64,000 nucleotides of DNA from Malania oleifera (GCF_029873635.1 NC_080425.1:47352178-47416177); one strand, 5' to 3'. Shown: positions 44,879 through 57,493, counted from the stretch's first letter. Notes: a model not told the origin generated them from the letters alone. Numbers and translations: made by a program.

Positions 44879-47359
44879 ATTTTCTCACTCTAGAATTGCC
44901 TAATCAACGATTAAACTCCATATCTATAGCCTAGCGGCGATTCTCTTCAATTTGACTGGAGCAGAATTGTGTTATGAGGATTTCAAGTACCATCCCAAAC
45001 TGAGGTGAGGAAGTTGTTTATGATGTTGCTGGGTGTTTTTAATTGGTTTAAGGGGTATATAAGCCTATGAATGTGAATATGAGCATAATTCTGGGGTGAA
45101 TTAATTAATTGAGATTTTTGGGATACAAGGTTTTGGGGTGAATGCCGTAGGCACGAGTTTAGGGTTCCTGCGGGCATTTCCTTAGGAAATGAGATAAGGG
45201 TGATAAATAGTTAAATAATTTGATGTTTCCTTGGTTAAATGGGGTATGTGGGTCTGAGGAAAATGTGAATGTGATATTATTTTGGGGTTGCATGAGTTTA
45301 GGGTTTTTAAGTTCAGAACATCGCGGGCGTAAATATAGTATTTTTAGCAGGCTTCTTAATAGACATGTGAGGGGAATAATTTACACCAGTTAATTTTTGG
45401 AAATTTTATTAATTGAAGTATAACATGTGTTTATAGGTTTGAATTTTATAGTTGTGGTATATTTGTGAAAATCCATAAATTTGGATTACAGGAAAGTTTT
45501 ACAAATGATATGTATTATTTTCATATAGCAGGAAAGTACAGTTTACCTATTCAGATTATAGTATAATAATTTCATTAAAATTGTGTGGCATGAGAGATAA
45601 CAGATATAGTACAGAGATTTAATACAAAGTTTTATACAACTTTTACAGAACCATGATTTTATACAACTTTTACAGAATCATGATATATAGTCTTTACAAA
45701 ACCATGATTTTATATAGTCATTATAGAACCATTATTTTATATAGTTTTTACAGAATCATGATTATATATAGTTTATAGTAGAACCATGATTATGCACAGC
45801 TTTTATAGAACCGTGATATACAGATATTACAGAGCAATGGTATTACAGTTTATACAGAATCATGGTATTACAGTTTATACTGAATCATGGTAAAATAGTA
45901 ATATACAGACATAGTATTGTATAGTATTAGATCTCCGATGGACAGTACAGATTACAGAGCACGATACAGTAGCTAACACAGTATAGAGTGTAACCACACA
46001 TCTCAAATAAAGTGTGGAATAGTCGATTATGCCTAGAGGAGAGATGAGGAGCTCCCTAGCCAGACCAGGTTGAGGGGGCCAATTGTACTCAGAGGTTTAT
46101 AGTTTGACTTAGCCTAGTAGGCCAGTCAGAGCTAAGTCCCGCGCACAGGCCACACAACCCGAGCATACGGGGTTAATTCATGCATACAGTTATCCATCTA
46201 GGGAAGCTTTCACAGTTATATAAATATATGTATATAGTTTTACAGAGAACAAGAACTGCCTATTACAGTTATAAGTGTGTTCAAATAGAAAGTTTACTTT
46301 AAAAAGGCATAGGTGTGAGTTATAATATGTTTATATTGAAATGCTATCTGACATAGTTAAATTAATGATTATGTTAATCATGTAACGACCTACCTCTATT
46401 ACCTATAGTTTTTTATAATAATAATTAATATAATAATCCTGACAAATCATAATCAACCTGGACCCGTGGGTACTAGGGATATGCCTGAAATACAACACTA
46501 CTACCTAAGCAACGGGGAACGTAAAAACATATACATTTCCAATCATCCAACCAACACAATACTAGATTTTTACTACAACTGTTATATACATGCACACATC
46601 TCAGAATATCCAAAAGTGCCCTAGGGTCACCACCCAAAAATCCATCAGACCCTAGAAATGACTTACCCTTCAGACAGGGTAGCACAGTTGAATGCTGATG
46701 CTGCAGAGCTCTATTCGCTCTTCTATTTGGGACTCCTGAAATGTTTATATAGCTAGGGTGAGACACCTTTCAGTAAGGGAAATTAACTAATATCAGTGTG
46801 TGGCAACATGAGTATTTTCATGTTATACGTTTAAGAGTACATAAATCATACTTAATAAAAATGTCTGTATCGTATATGGGAAAAACATAATTTATCATAA
46901 CATAGTATAACATACTGAATTTCTATACATATAAATCATCTTATATAACTGTACATGAAAAGCACCCTAAATGGATAGCGGGTTGGTGTCATGTTTTACC
47001 CCCACATGACTGGGTTGTGCGGCACGAAGGGTGCCTAGCAATGGCTGGCCGACCACGCTATATCAACATAAGTATGTAAGTACGATGGGTCTGCCCCTCC
47101 TAGTTTGGACACTAGAGAGATGCCTGCACTACCATAAAACCACATCGACTGCCAATCTCCTACTACCACTTATGGCAATCGGTAGCACTAACCTTTACAT
47201 TATCGTGATCATATAGCTACGGTACCGTGCTTTGTGAAAGCCTAAATCAAGCCAACTAGGTTCTGATAACATATAGTATATTTCCAAATAATGGTACATG
47301 ATTATTTCATAATAATATCTGTCATGTTAATATTTTCATAAAACCTTACATAACATATC

Positions 47360-47510
47360 ATATAAAATTTACGGTCCTTACACCGGCATAGCATATCATA
47401 AAAACTTTCGGCCCTTACACCGGTATATTATATAAAACCTCGGCCCTTATTCCGGCATATCATATAAAATCCTCGGCCCTTACGTCGGCATATCATATGA
47501 GATTTTTAGT
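47360..47510. repeat. Minisatellite in LTR D
   Basis: Four units of about 33-38 bp, each with CGGCCCTTA and CCGGCATA or TCGGCATA plus TATCATATAAAA. Confidence 0.85.
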
Positions 47511-47816
47511 TTGAAAATCCCTGTATTATTTTAATATTTTCTTAAAAGCAGTAATAACATGCTTATGTTGAAAACATAATATTTCATCATCATAATTTCC
47601 ATGTTAAATGTTACTCACGCCACACAAAAGGGGTAATCCTCAGATCATAAAAGCTTTTCTAAAATCATATTTCTAATAGTATACGTGAAAACCACATTTT
47701 TGATCAACAACATAATTTCCAATATAATTCTACAATATACATATTTACCTGAAATTAAATGCTGTAAAATAGTAAATACATTTTCATAAGAAACCTGACT
47801 TAATTTATCCCCTTAC

Positions 47817-47881
47817 CTAACTTCCTGAGAAGCCAACAAAATATCCAAAATCACCCCCTTGTGTTCCCCCAGCTCAAAACC
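47817..47881 (-). other. Candidate 65-nt leader exon in LTR D
   Basis: On the minus strand preceded by ATATCAATTTCAG and followed by GTAAGGGG. The upstream intron-like segment (47989-47882, 108 nt) starts GTAAGTTAG. Confidence 0.38.
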
Positions 47882-48200
47882 CTGAAATTGATATTTTTCC
47901 TAATACAACTTCATTGTTAACTTCCCTAACATATTCTACTCAGTCTAGAAACACCAAATACCCAGTAATACTAAAATTAACTAACTTACCAAACTTTTGG
48001 GATGGTTCCCAAGTAGGCCTAATCAGCAATCCACTCATGCATAAATGAAGAGAAGCTTCCCAGGAGTAGCGTCACAGCTTCGGATCGTCGATCCGATGAA
48101 TATTCGACCCAAAATTCTAGAGAGAAGGGGTGGGGGAACAAAAATAGAGAAAGAGTAGGGTTTGCATGCTATTTTCCTCATTACAATCCGAATTTGAGCC

Positions 48201-48384
48201 ATTTATACAACTGGCTTCGTTGACGAGGCCAAGTAGAAAGTTTGTCGATGAATACTTATTTATTGTCAATGAATTTCAAGTCCTGAAATAACCCTCTTGG
48301 TAACTCCTCGTCGATGAGACACGTGTCCCTGTCAACGATCCTAACAAGTCACTTCATCAACGAGTGCGAAGCATTCGTCGATGA
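48201..48384 (-). promoter_or_regulatory. U3 motif array and TATA box of D (3' LTR copy)
   Basis: Minus-strand TATAAAT at about 48202-48208, with TCGTTGACGA 48217, TTGTCGATGA 48242, TTGTCAATGA 48263, TCGTCGATGA 48308, TCATCAACGA and TCGTCGATGA 48375 upstream of it. The 5' LTR copy is at 58131-58300. Confidence 0.55.
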
Positions 48385-48465
48385 GGACCTACTGTGACCC
48401 CCTTTACAATTTTATTTTTCTCTCTCTTTTATTATTTAAATACCATAATTATTCGGATCTCAACA

Positions 48466-48479
48466 TTCTCCTCTCCTTA
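48466..48479 (-). other. Polypurine tract of D
   Basis: TAAGGAGAGGAGAA on the minus strand, next to the 3' LTR. Preceded by AATTTCGAGGACGAAATTT (48485-48503). Confidence 0.83.
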
Positions 48480-48744
48480 TATAAATTTCGTCCTCGAAAT
48501 TTAACATCTGAGTGATTTACCATCTCTTAAAGAAAAATGAGCTACTTATTTTATTACTTACCCTCACTTATGACAGAGGAATACCGTGGTTACATTCATA
48601 GTTATGGGAGATTACAATACACATAAAATAAAAATTCTCCCACAACCAAAATACTATCTACTACCAAAAATTATTAAACCTAACTAACCTACACAAAAGA
48701 AATTTTACAAATTCATCAATAACCTTCCCTAATTATTACTGATC

Positions 48745-49137
48745 CCCGCTGAAGAGATGCGGGTACTTCTGTCGTATTTGCTTCCCGAGTTCTCATGAAG
48801 CTTTCTCTTTTGCATGATTTCTCCACAAGACTTTTACTAAAAGAATCTTCTTATTGTGCAATTCCTATTCTTTCCTATCCAGAATCTGCACTGGTACCTC
48901 CTCATATACTAGAGTATCCCCAAGTTCTATCTCACCATAACTGATCACATGGGAGGAATCTGGAACATATTTTCTCAACATGGAGACAAGGAATACGTCG
49001 TATATTCTGGACAAAATGGAGGGTAAGGCTACCCGGTAGGCAACTGACCCCACTTTCTCGAAGATCTTAAACGGGCCAATAAATCTAGAGCTAAGCTTAC
49101 CCTTTCTTCCAAATCTCATAATTCCCTCCAACATCAA
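48745..49137 (-). pseudogene. Integrase C-terminus and chromodomain-like tail of D
   Basis: 48865-49137 reads [59 protein letters not shown] and a stop at 48865. After it, KILLVKVLWRNHA and ASWELGKQ-like and YPHLFSGDQ pieces appear with a frame change near 48790. The join to the core is shifted by a small deletion at about 49110-49137. Confidence 0.83.
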
Positions 49138-50176
49138 ACTCCAGTTTTCTACAGCGAGTATTAGCGTAACTCCTTTGTTGACTCTGAGCTACACTGATCC
49201 TGTCTCTGATGAGCCAAACTTTATCATATTTTTGTTGCACTAACTCTGGTCCCACAACTCGCTGCTCCTCTAAATCATGCCAGCATAGAGGAGAACGACA
49301 TCTCCTACCATAAAGCGCTTCATAAGGTGTCATACCGATACTTGCCTGATAGCTGTTATTGTATGAAAACTCCACTAGCAGCATAAATTGAGTCCAACTA
49401 CCCCCAAAATCTAGCACACATGCTCGTAGCATATCTTTCAATATTTGAATCACCCTTTCAGTCTGGTCATCCTTCTGAGGATGAAACGTCGTACTGAAAG
49501 ATAACTGAGACCCCAAAGCCTCGTGCAAGCTCCTCCAAAACCGTGACGTGAAACGTGGGTCTTGGTCTGATACTATAGACACTGGCACACCATGAGAACG
49601 GACTATCTCCTGAACATAAATCTCTATTAGTTTTTCCATGGAGTAATTGAATTTAATAGGGATGAAGTGAGTGGTTTTCGTTAATTTATCAATGACCACC
49701 CAAATAGCATTCTGACCATGCGATGCCAGTGGTAAACCCGTCACAAAGTCTATAGATACATGATCCCATTTCAACTTTGGGATGTAAAGTGGCTGTAACT
49801 AGCCCACCAGCCTTTGGTGCTCAGCTTTTACCTGCTGGCATGTCAAACATTGTTGTACGAACTCATCAATTTCCCTCTTCATGCTGCTCCACCAGTAAAA
49901 CTCTCGAAAATCCCTATACGTTTTAGTACTACCAAGATGAATCGTGTACAAGGAGGAACTATGTGCCTATTCTAAAATCGTCCTTCTGATATCAGCATTT
50001 GCAGGCACACATAACCTGGAATGGAACCTCAAGGCCCCATCATCAGAAATACTGAATTCATCTCCCTGTCCATCCTGCACCTTAGCCATCAACTCTGCTA
50101 ATTTTGTGTCATGTCTTTGAGCTATCTTAATCCTTTCTTGTAGTGTAGGCTATACTACCAGGATGGCAATAAATGT
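49097..50176 (-). pseudogene. Integrase of D, catalytic triad intact
   Basis: The 49097-49774 frame is open for 225 codons. The first Asp is in VSIDFVTGLP, the second in VSDQDPRFTSRFW, and Glu is in TERVIQILKDMLRACVLDF. It continues [20 protein letters not shown] and YGRRCRSPLCW and ends in the C-terminal segment. The zinc-binding part (49800-50000; CLTCQQVKAEH and SSLYTIHLGSTKTYRDF-like) lies in the same region but is cut by stops such as 49801. Of the gypsy integrases here only this core keeps an open frame and all three catalytic residues. Confidence 0.88.
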
Positions 50177-50829
50177 CTAAGGATCACTCTCTACCAACTC
50201 TACACGAAGTCTCTCCAGTTCCATTTGAATCGGATGCTGAACCTCCATAGCTGCCAGTGCTAGTCCTACTGATTTCCTGCTTAGAGCATCAGTTACCATG
50301 TTTGCTTTCCCTGGGTGGTTACTAGTAGTGCAGTCGTAATCTTTAATAAGTTCTAACCACCTTCTTTGTCTCATGTTTAGAACTTTTTGAGTGAAAAAGT
50401 ATTTCAAACTTTTGTGATCGGAGAATATCTTGTATCTCTCACCATACAAATAATGCCTCCAAAACTTTAATGTGTGCACCATTATAGCCAATTCTAGATC
50501 ATGGGTAGGGTAGTTCTTTTCATACTCTTTCAACTATCGAGAGGCATAAGCTACAACCTTACCATGCTGCATCAAAACACAGTTGAGCATTTTCAAAGAC
50601 GCGTCACTGTAAATTACGCAACCATCACCCCTTGATGGAATGATCAACACTGGTGCGATGACAAGCCTCTGTTTTAGTTCTTGGAAGCTCTGCTCACAAT
50701 CCTCATCCCATTCAAACCTAACATTCTTTATGGTCAGCCACGTGATAGGTCCTAATAAAGCTGAAAACCCCTCAACAAATCTACAGTAATAACCCGCCAG
50801 TCCTAAGAAACTCCTAATTTCCTGAACAC
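50177..50829 (-). pseudogene. RNase H and RT connection of D
   Basis: 50177-50533: [69 protein letters not shown]. Upstream pieces (50534-50829) have VLIIPSRGDGCVIYSDASLK with the first Asp, FEWDEDCEQSFQELKQRL, and CRYCRFVEGFSALLG. Stops lie at 50535 and 50840. Confidence 0.84.
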
Positions 50830-51500
50830 TCTTCGGCCTTTCCTAATTCAACACTATCTCAATCTTATTGGGATACACTGAAATACCTTCCCCTGAAATA
50901 ACATGCCCTAGAAATGACATTTTTTCTAGCTAGAATTCATATTTACTAAACTTGGCATACAACCTCTTTTCCCTGAGCGTCTAAAGCACTAGTCGTAAGT
51001 GTGCCTCATGCTCCTCAAAACCCCTCGAATAGACTAGTATATCATCAATGAAAACTACGATGAATTAGTCCAAATACTGGTGAAAGACTCTATTCATTAA
51101 GTCCATGAACATAACAGGAGCATTCGTTAGACCAAATGGCATAACTAGGAATTCATAATGTCCATACCAGGTCTTGAAGGTTGTCTTCGAGATGTCTTCT
51201 ACTTTTACTTTCACCTGATGGTAGCTTAATCTGAGGTCAATCTTGGAATAGACCCGCGTACCTGAACGTGCTCAAATAAATCGTCTATACGGGGTATAGG
51301 ATACCCATTCTTGATCATCACCTTATTAATTTCCCTATAGTCTATACACATCCGCATAGATCTGTCCTTCTTCTTTACAAATAACACTGGAGCTCCCCAC
51401 GGTGATACACTAGGCTGAAATTTTTTTTTACTTAACAAGTCTTACAACTGATCCTTTAGCTCTCCCAACTCTGTTGGAGCCATTATATAAGAAACTTTAG
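50830..51500 (-). pseudogene. Reverse transcriptase of D
   Basis: 51226-51438 reads [40 protein letters not shown], then a frameshift near 51265. Later pieces: [20 protein letters not shown], catalytic [18 protein letters not shown] at about 51010-51060, and [19 protein letters not shown]. Stops at about 51068, 50983 and 50932. Confidence 0.84.
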
Positions 51501-52166
51501 AAATTGGTGCCATCCCGGGAAGTAGATCAATAGCAAAATCTACCTCACAGCCAGGAGGTAACCCAGGAAGATCTTTTGGAAAAATGTCTAGAAATTACTT
51601 AACCACTAATGTATTGCCTAGCTTCAATTCATTTTCTGACACCTCCTTTACAAAAGCCATGAACCCCTAACAACCCTCTAGGAATAATCTCCTCGCATGT
51701 TTGGCTTAACTAACTAAGGCGGGGATTGTAGATGTGACGTTATGAACATGAATTTTGATCTTCTTGGAGGTCTGAATATCACTTCTTTCAAACGATAGTC
51801 TATACTGGCGTAATTGGTTGCCAACCAGTCCATACCAAAAATTACATCGAACCCGTGCATATCCAATACTATCAAATCAGTTGGCAAGAATTTCCCTTAA
51901 ATATCAACTAGACAGCCTCGGAGCACTCTACTACACCTTACTACCGACCCTATCAGTGTAGTGACTAACAGTTTGGTGTCTAACAACTATGTTTCTGCCC
52001 CATATAATCTAATACACTCCATAGACACGAACGAGTGTGTGGCTTTTGAATCAAATAATACAATAACTTTAAATGAAAACATGTTAATCATTCCTGTCAC
52101 CACATCGCCAGCTATCTCAGCATCTCCAAGCGTCAAAGCATATACCCTCACTAGAGCTACATTCCT
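51501..52166 (-). pseudogene. Aspartic protease and linker of D
   Basis: The active-site region reads VIVLFDSKATHSFVSMECI (about 52010-52066), with DSG changed to DSK. GFDVIFGMDWLATNYASIDY follows at about 51800-51860, then linker pieces ([27 protein letters not shown]). Stops and frame changes at several points. Confidence 0.8.
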
Positions 52167-53186
52167 CTACTGGTTACCATGGGGCGCTTGATAGCCTCCC
52201 TGGTACGGTGTAGGAGAAGGTGCAGTATCAGGTGGTATAGGGCAATCTCGCACCAGATGTCCCTGCCTACCATAGAAATAGTAGACCACTCTCCCCGCTC
52301 GACACTCTTTCAAGTGTCTCTTTCTATAAGTTTGACAAACAAGAAAATTATGCACGGCTTGCAACTCACGACCTCCAATCTCCTGCCTCTGTCCTCTGCC
52401 TTAGTTTCCTCTCCACTACTGTCCCTACCTAGATCCCTGCTAGAATCTTGAAGGTGTAGATCTTTTCTTCTATCCCTGCTCCTCTGCATCCATGTGCTCA
52501 CTAGCCTCAGCTAAAGTTGCTCTGTCAACTAATTCAGCAAAATCCTTTATCTTCAGCACTACCACTTGCTTATATATTCCTCACCTCAAGCCTCTTTCAA
52601 ACTGTATTGCCTTATTTACTTCATCAGGAACAATATACAGAGCGAAGCGGGATAGCTCTATAAATTGCGCTGCATACTGTTGGACCGACTACTGTCCCTA
52701 CTTCAAATTTAGGAACACTTCCACTTTAACTTCCTTGACAGTGGCTGGAAAATATCTGTCAAAGAATAATTCTTTAAATTGGTCCCATGTCATAACTATC
52801 GGCGTCATCTTCTGCTACTCCAGAAGTCTCACAGCAGTCCACCACCTCTCAGCCTCCCCTGTCAGTTTATAGGTGGCGAAGAGGACCTTTTGCTCCTCTA
52901 TACACTGCAATACTGCCAAAACTTTCTCAATTTCTTGCCTCCAATTCTTGGAGGCTGCAGGATCAACTCCTCCTAAAAATGCCGGGGGATTCATCTTCGT
53001 AAATTTCTCTATCGTGCACCCATGGCCTGCAGATGGGCCTCCCTGCTCTCTGGAGCTTCTAGCGATCTCAACTATAATCTTCTAAGCCACACTGCGTAGT
53101 ACTGCATCTGAATCAACCTCACCTGCGCTCAAGGGCCCTGCATTGTCACTACCACTCGCATGGGCATTACCTCCTCCAAGGTCCAT
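52167..53186 (-). pseudogene. gag of D
   Basis: Start at ATG 53186 (MDLGGGNAHASGSDNAGPLS), directly after TTTTCAGG. A stop lies at about 53085, at the first Gln of the QQVMAE motif seen in A, and B also has a stop there. Capsid pieces: [75 protein letters not shown]. The zinc knuckle at about 52250-52300 is degenerate (CRAGRVVYYFYGRQGHLVRDC, Cys to Tyr and Phe). Confidence 0.84.
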
Positions 53187-53479
53187 CCTGAAAAGACAAT
53201 AAACATGACTTAGGGATCCTATCCTTATAAATTACACATCTAACCAAAATCCCCTATCTTGATATCCTTATCTTATTTTAAGATTTAGTCCTACACTATA
53301 GAAACACAATCCGAAAATAGTTTACTATGGTTTTCCTAAAATCATCACCCTAGGAAAAAAAAATAGAAACCACCATGGAAGTCCTGCCTCTAGACTATAA
53401 AACAAAACCTTAAATCATTTTCTTATACTCTGGTATCATTTTCGTTGCACTCTAAAGTCTATAGAATCTAGCAACCTAA

Positions 53480-53491
53480 GCTCTGATACCA
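53480..53491 (-). other. Primer binding site of D
   Basis: TGGTATCAGAGC on the minus strand, perfect, 3 nt after the LTR end TACAGTTT side at 53495. Confidence 0.92.
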
Positions 53492-53517
53492 AACTGTAAT
53501 GACTTGCCTCTATTACC

Positions 53518-53518
<1 letters not shown>

Positions 53519-53567
<49 letters not shown>
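53519..53567. repeat. (AAT)n microsatellite in 5' LTR of D
   Basis: About 16 ATA/AAT units. The 3' LTR has only about three at 46416-46427, so it expanded after insertion. Runs of Asn or Ile in overlapping frames are by-products. Confidence 0.97.
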
Positions 53568-54044
53568 CAATATAATAATCCTAATCATAATCAACTTGGA
53601 CCCATGGGTACCAGAGATATACCTGAAATACAACACTGCCACCTAAGTAGCGAGAAACGTAAAAACATATACATATCCAATCATCCAACCAACACAATAC
53701 CAAAGTTTTACTACAACTGTCATATACATACACACATCTCAGAATATCCAAAAAGTGCTCTAGGGTTGACACCCAAAAATCCATCAGACCCTAGAAATGA
53801 CTTACCCTTCAGACAGGGTAGCACAGTCGAACGCTAACGTTGCAGATCTTTATTCGCTTTTCTATCTGGGACACCTGAAATGTTTATATAGCTGGGGTGA
53901 GACACCTCTCAGTAAGGGAAGTAAACTAATATCAGTGTGTGGCAACATGAGTATTTTCGTGTTATACGTATAAGAGTACATAAATCATACTTGATAAAAC
54001 TGTCTGTATCGTATATGGGAAAAACATAATTTATCATAACATGG

Positions 54045-55106
54045 TATGAAAGGCTAAGCGGATTTCTATTGGAAAATGGATTTATAAGAGGAAAGATAGA
54101 TACAACCCTGTTCATAAAGGCTAAGAAAGATGATATTCTCCTAGTGCAAGTATATGTAGATGACATCATCTTTGGCGCTACTGATAAAGAATTGTGTAAT
54201 GAATTTGCCAATACAATGCAAAATGAATTTGAGATGAGCATGATGGGTGAACTAAATTTCTTCCTAGGACTTCAGATTAAATAAGCAAATCATGGAATAT
54301 TCATAAATCAATCAAAGTATATTAGAGACCTACTCAAAAAATTTAACATGGAAGACGGAAAAATAGTAGGTACACCTATGAGCACTTCATTGAAATTAGA
54401 TAAAGATGAACAAGGTATACCAGTAGATGTAAAACTATATCGTGGAATGATAGGTAGCTTGTTATACCTAATTGCTAGTAGACCAGATATAATGTTTAGC
54501 GTATGTTTGTGCGCAAGATTTCAGTCTGCTCCAAAAGAGTCTCACTTGCTAGCTGTTAAACGTATACTTAGATATTTGATAGGAATCATGGACATTGGGT
54601 TATAGTATCCTAAGCACACATCATTTGAGATTCTTAGTTATTCAGATGCTGATTATGTGGGTAGTAAAGTGGATAGGAAGAGCACTAGTGGTACTTGTCA
54701 CTTCTTAGGACACTCCTTGGTCTCTTGGTTTTCCAAGAAACAAAATTCAATCGCTCTTTCCACAGCTGAAGCTGAATACATAGCGGCAGGTAGTTGTTGT
54801 GCTCAAACGCTTTACATGAAGCAACAACTGAAGGATTTTGGATTAAGTTATGAAACAATTCCCATAAGATGTGATAATACGAGTTCAATAAATATCTCAA
54901 AGAATCCCATATTACATTAATGAACTAAGCACATAGAAATACGACATCACTTTCTTCGTGTCCATGTACAAAAAGGGGATGTAAGACTTGAGTTTGTATG
55001 CACGGATGAACAATGGGCCTATATATTCACGAAACCACTTGCGGAGGATAGATTTATACAAATTAGACGTGAATTAGGTCTTATGCATAGTCAAGAGGTT
55101 GCTTAG
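54045..55106 (+). pseudogene. RT C-terminus and RNase H of E
   Basis: One continuous frame with only three nonsense codons (54282, 54603, 54918) and no frameshift. RT starts at WYERLSGFLLENGF and includes the catalytic VQVYVDDIIFGATDKEL, MMGELNFFLGLQIK. Then YRGMIGSLLYLIASRPDI and CARFQSAPKESHLLAVKRIL. RNase H has SYSDADYVGSKVDRKSTSGT (first Asp), WFSKKQNSIALSTAEAEYIA (Glu), IPIRCDNTSSINISKNPI (Asp) and [15 protein letters not shown]. It ends SQEVA at a TAG (55104-55106). Upstream gag, protease and integrase are absent. Confidence 0.92.
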
Positions 55107-55128
55107 AATCATGTTAAATGATATAATT

Positions 55129-55594
55129 TAGGGGGAGCAACATCTCTTACGACTTAATCACTTGAAAGTGCATATTATTAATATTTGGTATCAACATTTG
55201 GATACATTAAAAACCTTAAGATCTCTAAAGGGAGAAGAACATAAGGTTGCATCTACTCATGCTTTATTTGTTTACACCTTTTTGTTGATGTCAAAAGGGG
55301 GAGAAAATCTGGAAAAGCAAAAATAATAAAATGGAAGCAAAGAGTCTTGGTAAAACTAATTTGTAAAGGGTGAGATATTCAAAAGGAGAAATCTAGCATA
55401 TTACATTCATTATGAGCATATTTCATATTTCATTTGGATTCAGGCTAAACACTTTGTATATGAACATGAGCATATTGTCATTCATTGAATATTTGATGCA
55501 TTAATTGAGGGGGAGCCTTGTTAGGCGTAACCCATTATATATATATATATATATATATTTTCTCGTGCATTTGTCATCATCAAAAAGAGAGAGA
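55129..55594 (+). other. Multiple polypurine tracts of E
   Basis: Four purine tracts lie between pol and the LTR: TTTAGGGGGAGCAA (55128), AAAAGGGGGAGAAAA (55293), TTGAGGGGGAG (55504) and AAAAAGAGAGAGA (55582). The last abuts the LTR. Repeated tracts here are described for Sireviruses. A (TA)n run is at 55539-55558. Confidence 0.75.
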
Positions 55595-55595
55595 T

Positions 55596-57493
55596 TGTTG
55601 ACTCTACGAGTTCAATCCTGTTTTGATAATGACAAATCACTTGATATTTGATCTGTGCATTGAGTTTGTGAACAGGACTTACACTAAGCATGTACAGAAA
55701 GTTAACAAATCTTGGCAAGATCCATGAAACTCAAAGAGTACGAGAATCAAGATGCAAGAGGCAAAGTTCAAGAATATCTTGGGAAATGGTATTTAGAACT
55801 CATGTACTTACATTTTCGTATGATTTAATTTGAGGCTCATTATAACTTAGAATGATTTTAGGATTCATGCATTTCATGTACATCATTAGGAAACTCTCAT
55901 GGACCTTGAAATGTTTTCAAAATCATGAAAAATATTTTTTATGAAAGACCCAAGAGAAGGAGCCAAGCATATTTTTAATTAGAAATGAAAATGTGAGAAA
56001 ATGGGGACTTCGGTCACCTGAACTCAAACCTCAGTAGCCTGAAGAATTTCTTTGGTTGCTTGAAGATTAAGTTCAGCCGCCTGAAGAATTAAACGGGAAA
56101 AATAGAACTTGGTAGAGGTACCTCGGTCACCTGACCTTGGAACCTCAGGGGCCTGAAGTTGACACTTCAAGAGCCTGAAGTCGAGTTCGGTTGCCTGAAC
56201 TCGCGGGAAAGCCTAAAAATTAGTTCTTTATTAAAAAGACACACGAAGTATCTTATTGATCCAACAACTGAGATTAATTCTAAGGGTAATATACTATATA
56301 TTACGAATATCTAAACCCTAGAACACAAGTTAGACACACAAGAAAGAGAAGAACACACCTTGTTGCAAGATCATTGAAAAGTGTTATACGATTGCCTATA
56401 CATCAATCTAAAAATCTTCAAGCTTGGGAAAATCAAGTCAGATTTTCAAAGGGAACTTGTTTACTCTACTGGACTTCAATCGTCTAGTGAGGTTTGATCT
56501 TTCAAGTTTTTATTTCTCAAGAACCTCTCATCATATCTTGTGTTTTCTTGTGTATCTTTAGAAAGAGTTTTAGATCTTGAGTGTGCATACACATATAAAA
56601 GTTGATTTTTTGTAAAAATCATTTTGTGAGAAAGTCTTGTTAGTTTGGTTCATTGATTATTGGATTCAAGAGTATATAAACATATATATATATTTTCTGT
56701 TCATAGGGCCTTTTTATTGAAAAACCTAGTTTGGTGGAAAGATTGATCTTTGAAAGAAGCTTTGTGATTTTGATTGAGTTTGAATTCAAGACAAAGATTT
56801 TTTTAACTAGTTCGCTTCAAATATACTTGTGCATTTTTACAAAGTAAACCAAGAACCCTAGTTAACTCCAAGGCATTTCAAATATATCTTTACTTGGGAG
56901 TTTTGATTAAATACGAATTTGTGTGTTGACACATATCATACATCAAACGGTTGTATCGTTTTTCATACATTCTTGAGCTTCAAGTTATATCATATGTTAA
57001 TGTGCTAGGAAATTGAATTATACTCACAAGCTTTTGTTAGAAGCATTGTTTTGAGTGTTATTTTTAGATTTCATTGTAAACACAGTTCGGGTTGTGAACC
57101 GGGTGTGAGGAGGAAGCTGTACCTCTTGTGAGCAGCGAATAAGGAGGGAGTTGTACCTCTTGTAAGCAGCGGTTTGTAAGGGAAGCTCCGTCCAACTTTA
57201 AGGAGCAGGGTTTTTAGTGAATCCTTGAGTGGTTGCTCAAGGCGAGGACGTAGGCCAAGTCGACTGAACCTCGTAAAATCGCGTTGGTCTTCTCTCTCCC
57301 TTTTACTCTTTATTTTCCGCGTTATATTTAAATTGAGTATATTGCATGCATAGATAGGATTGTCACACTCATACATAATTGAGAAACAAGAAGTAGTTGG
57401 TAAATTGATAAGAAGTGTGTAAAAGGAAACTAAGTGGCTTAATTTTTTTTATATCCAATTCATCCCCCTCTTGGGATTACACCTTAATCAACA
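55596..57493 (+). repeat. 3' LTR of E (1898 bp)
   Basis: Starts TGTTGACTCTACGAG and ends CACCTTAATCAACA, with inverted ends TGTTGA/TCAACA. It contains CTGAAG/CCTGAACTC-type short repeats (55990-56210) and the CATCCCCCTCTTGG terminal block. Confidence 0.88.

Larger units (their letters stand above)
46381..48465 (-). repeat. 3' LTR of D (2085 bp)
   Basis: The complete LTR copy. It carries the block GGGTGAGACACCTTTCAG (46757-46774), CGGCCCTTACACCGGCATA minisatellite (47360-47510), second donor GTAAGG at 47816, candidate exon 47817-47881, first donor GTAAGT at 47989, minus-strand TATA (about 48202-48208) and TCGTCGATGA-type motifs 48217-48384. Confidence 0.9.
54045..57493 (+). mobile_element. 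Sirevirus-type Ty1/copia 3' fragment E
   Basis: Comprises the last third of RT, RNase H, a spacer with several polypurine tracts, and a complete 3' LTR. The 5' end is missing: the sequence starts inside RT, where LTR D and copia sequences share ACATGGTAT/ACATAGTAT. The multiple polypurine tracts before the LTR and an RT with SMMGELNFFLGLQIK point to the Sirevirus (SIRE1/Maximus) branch. Confidence 0.85.

Noticed and set aside
53499..53837. Poly-Asn and poly-Ile frames
   Set aside because: Products of the (AAT)n microsatellite in LTR D.
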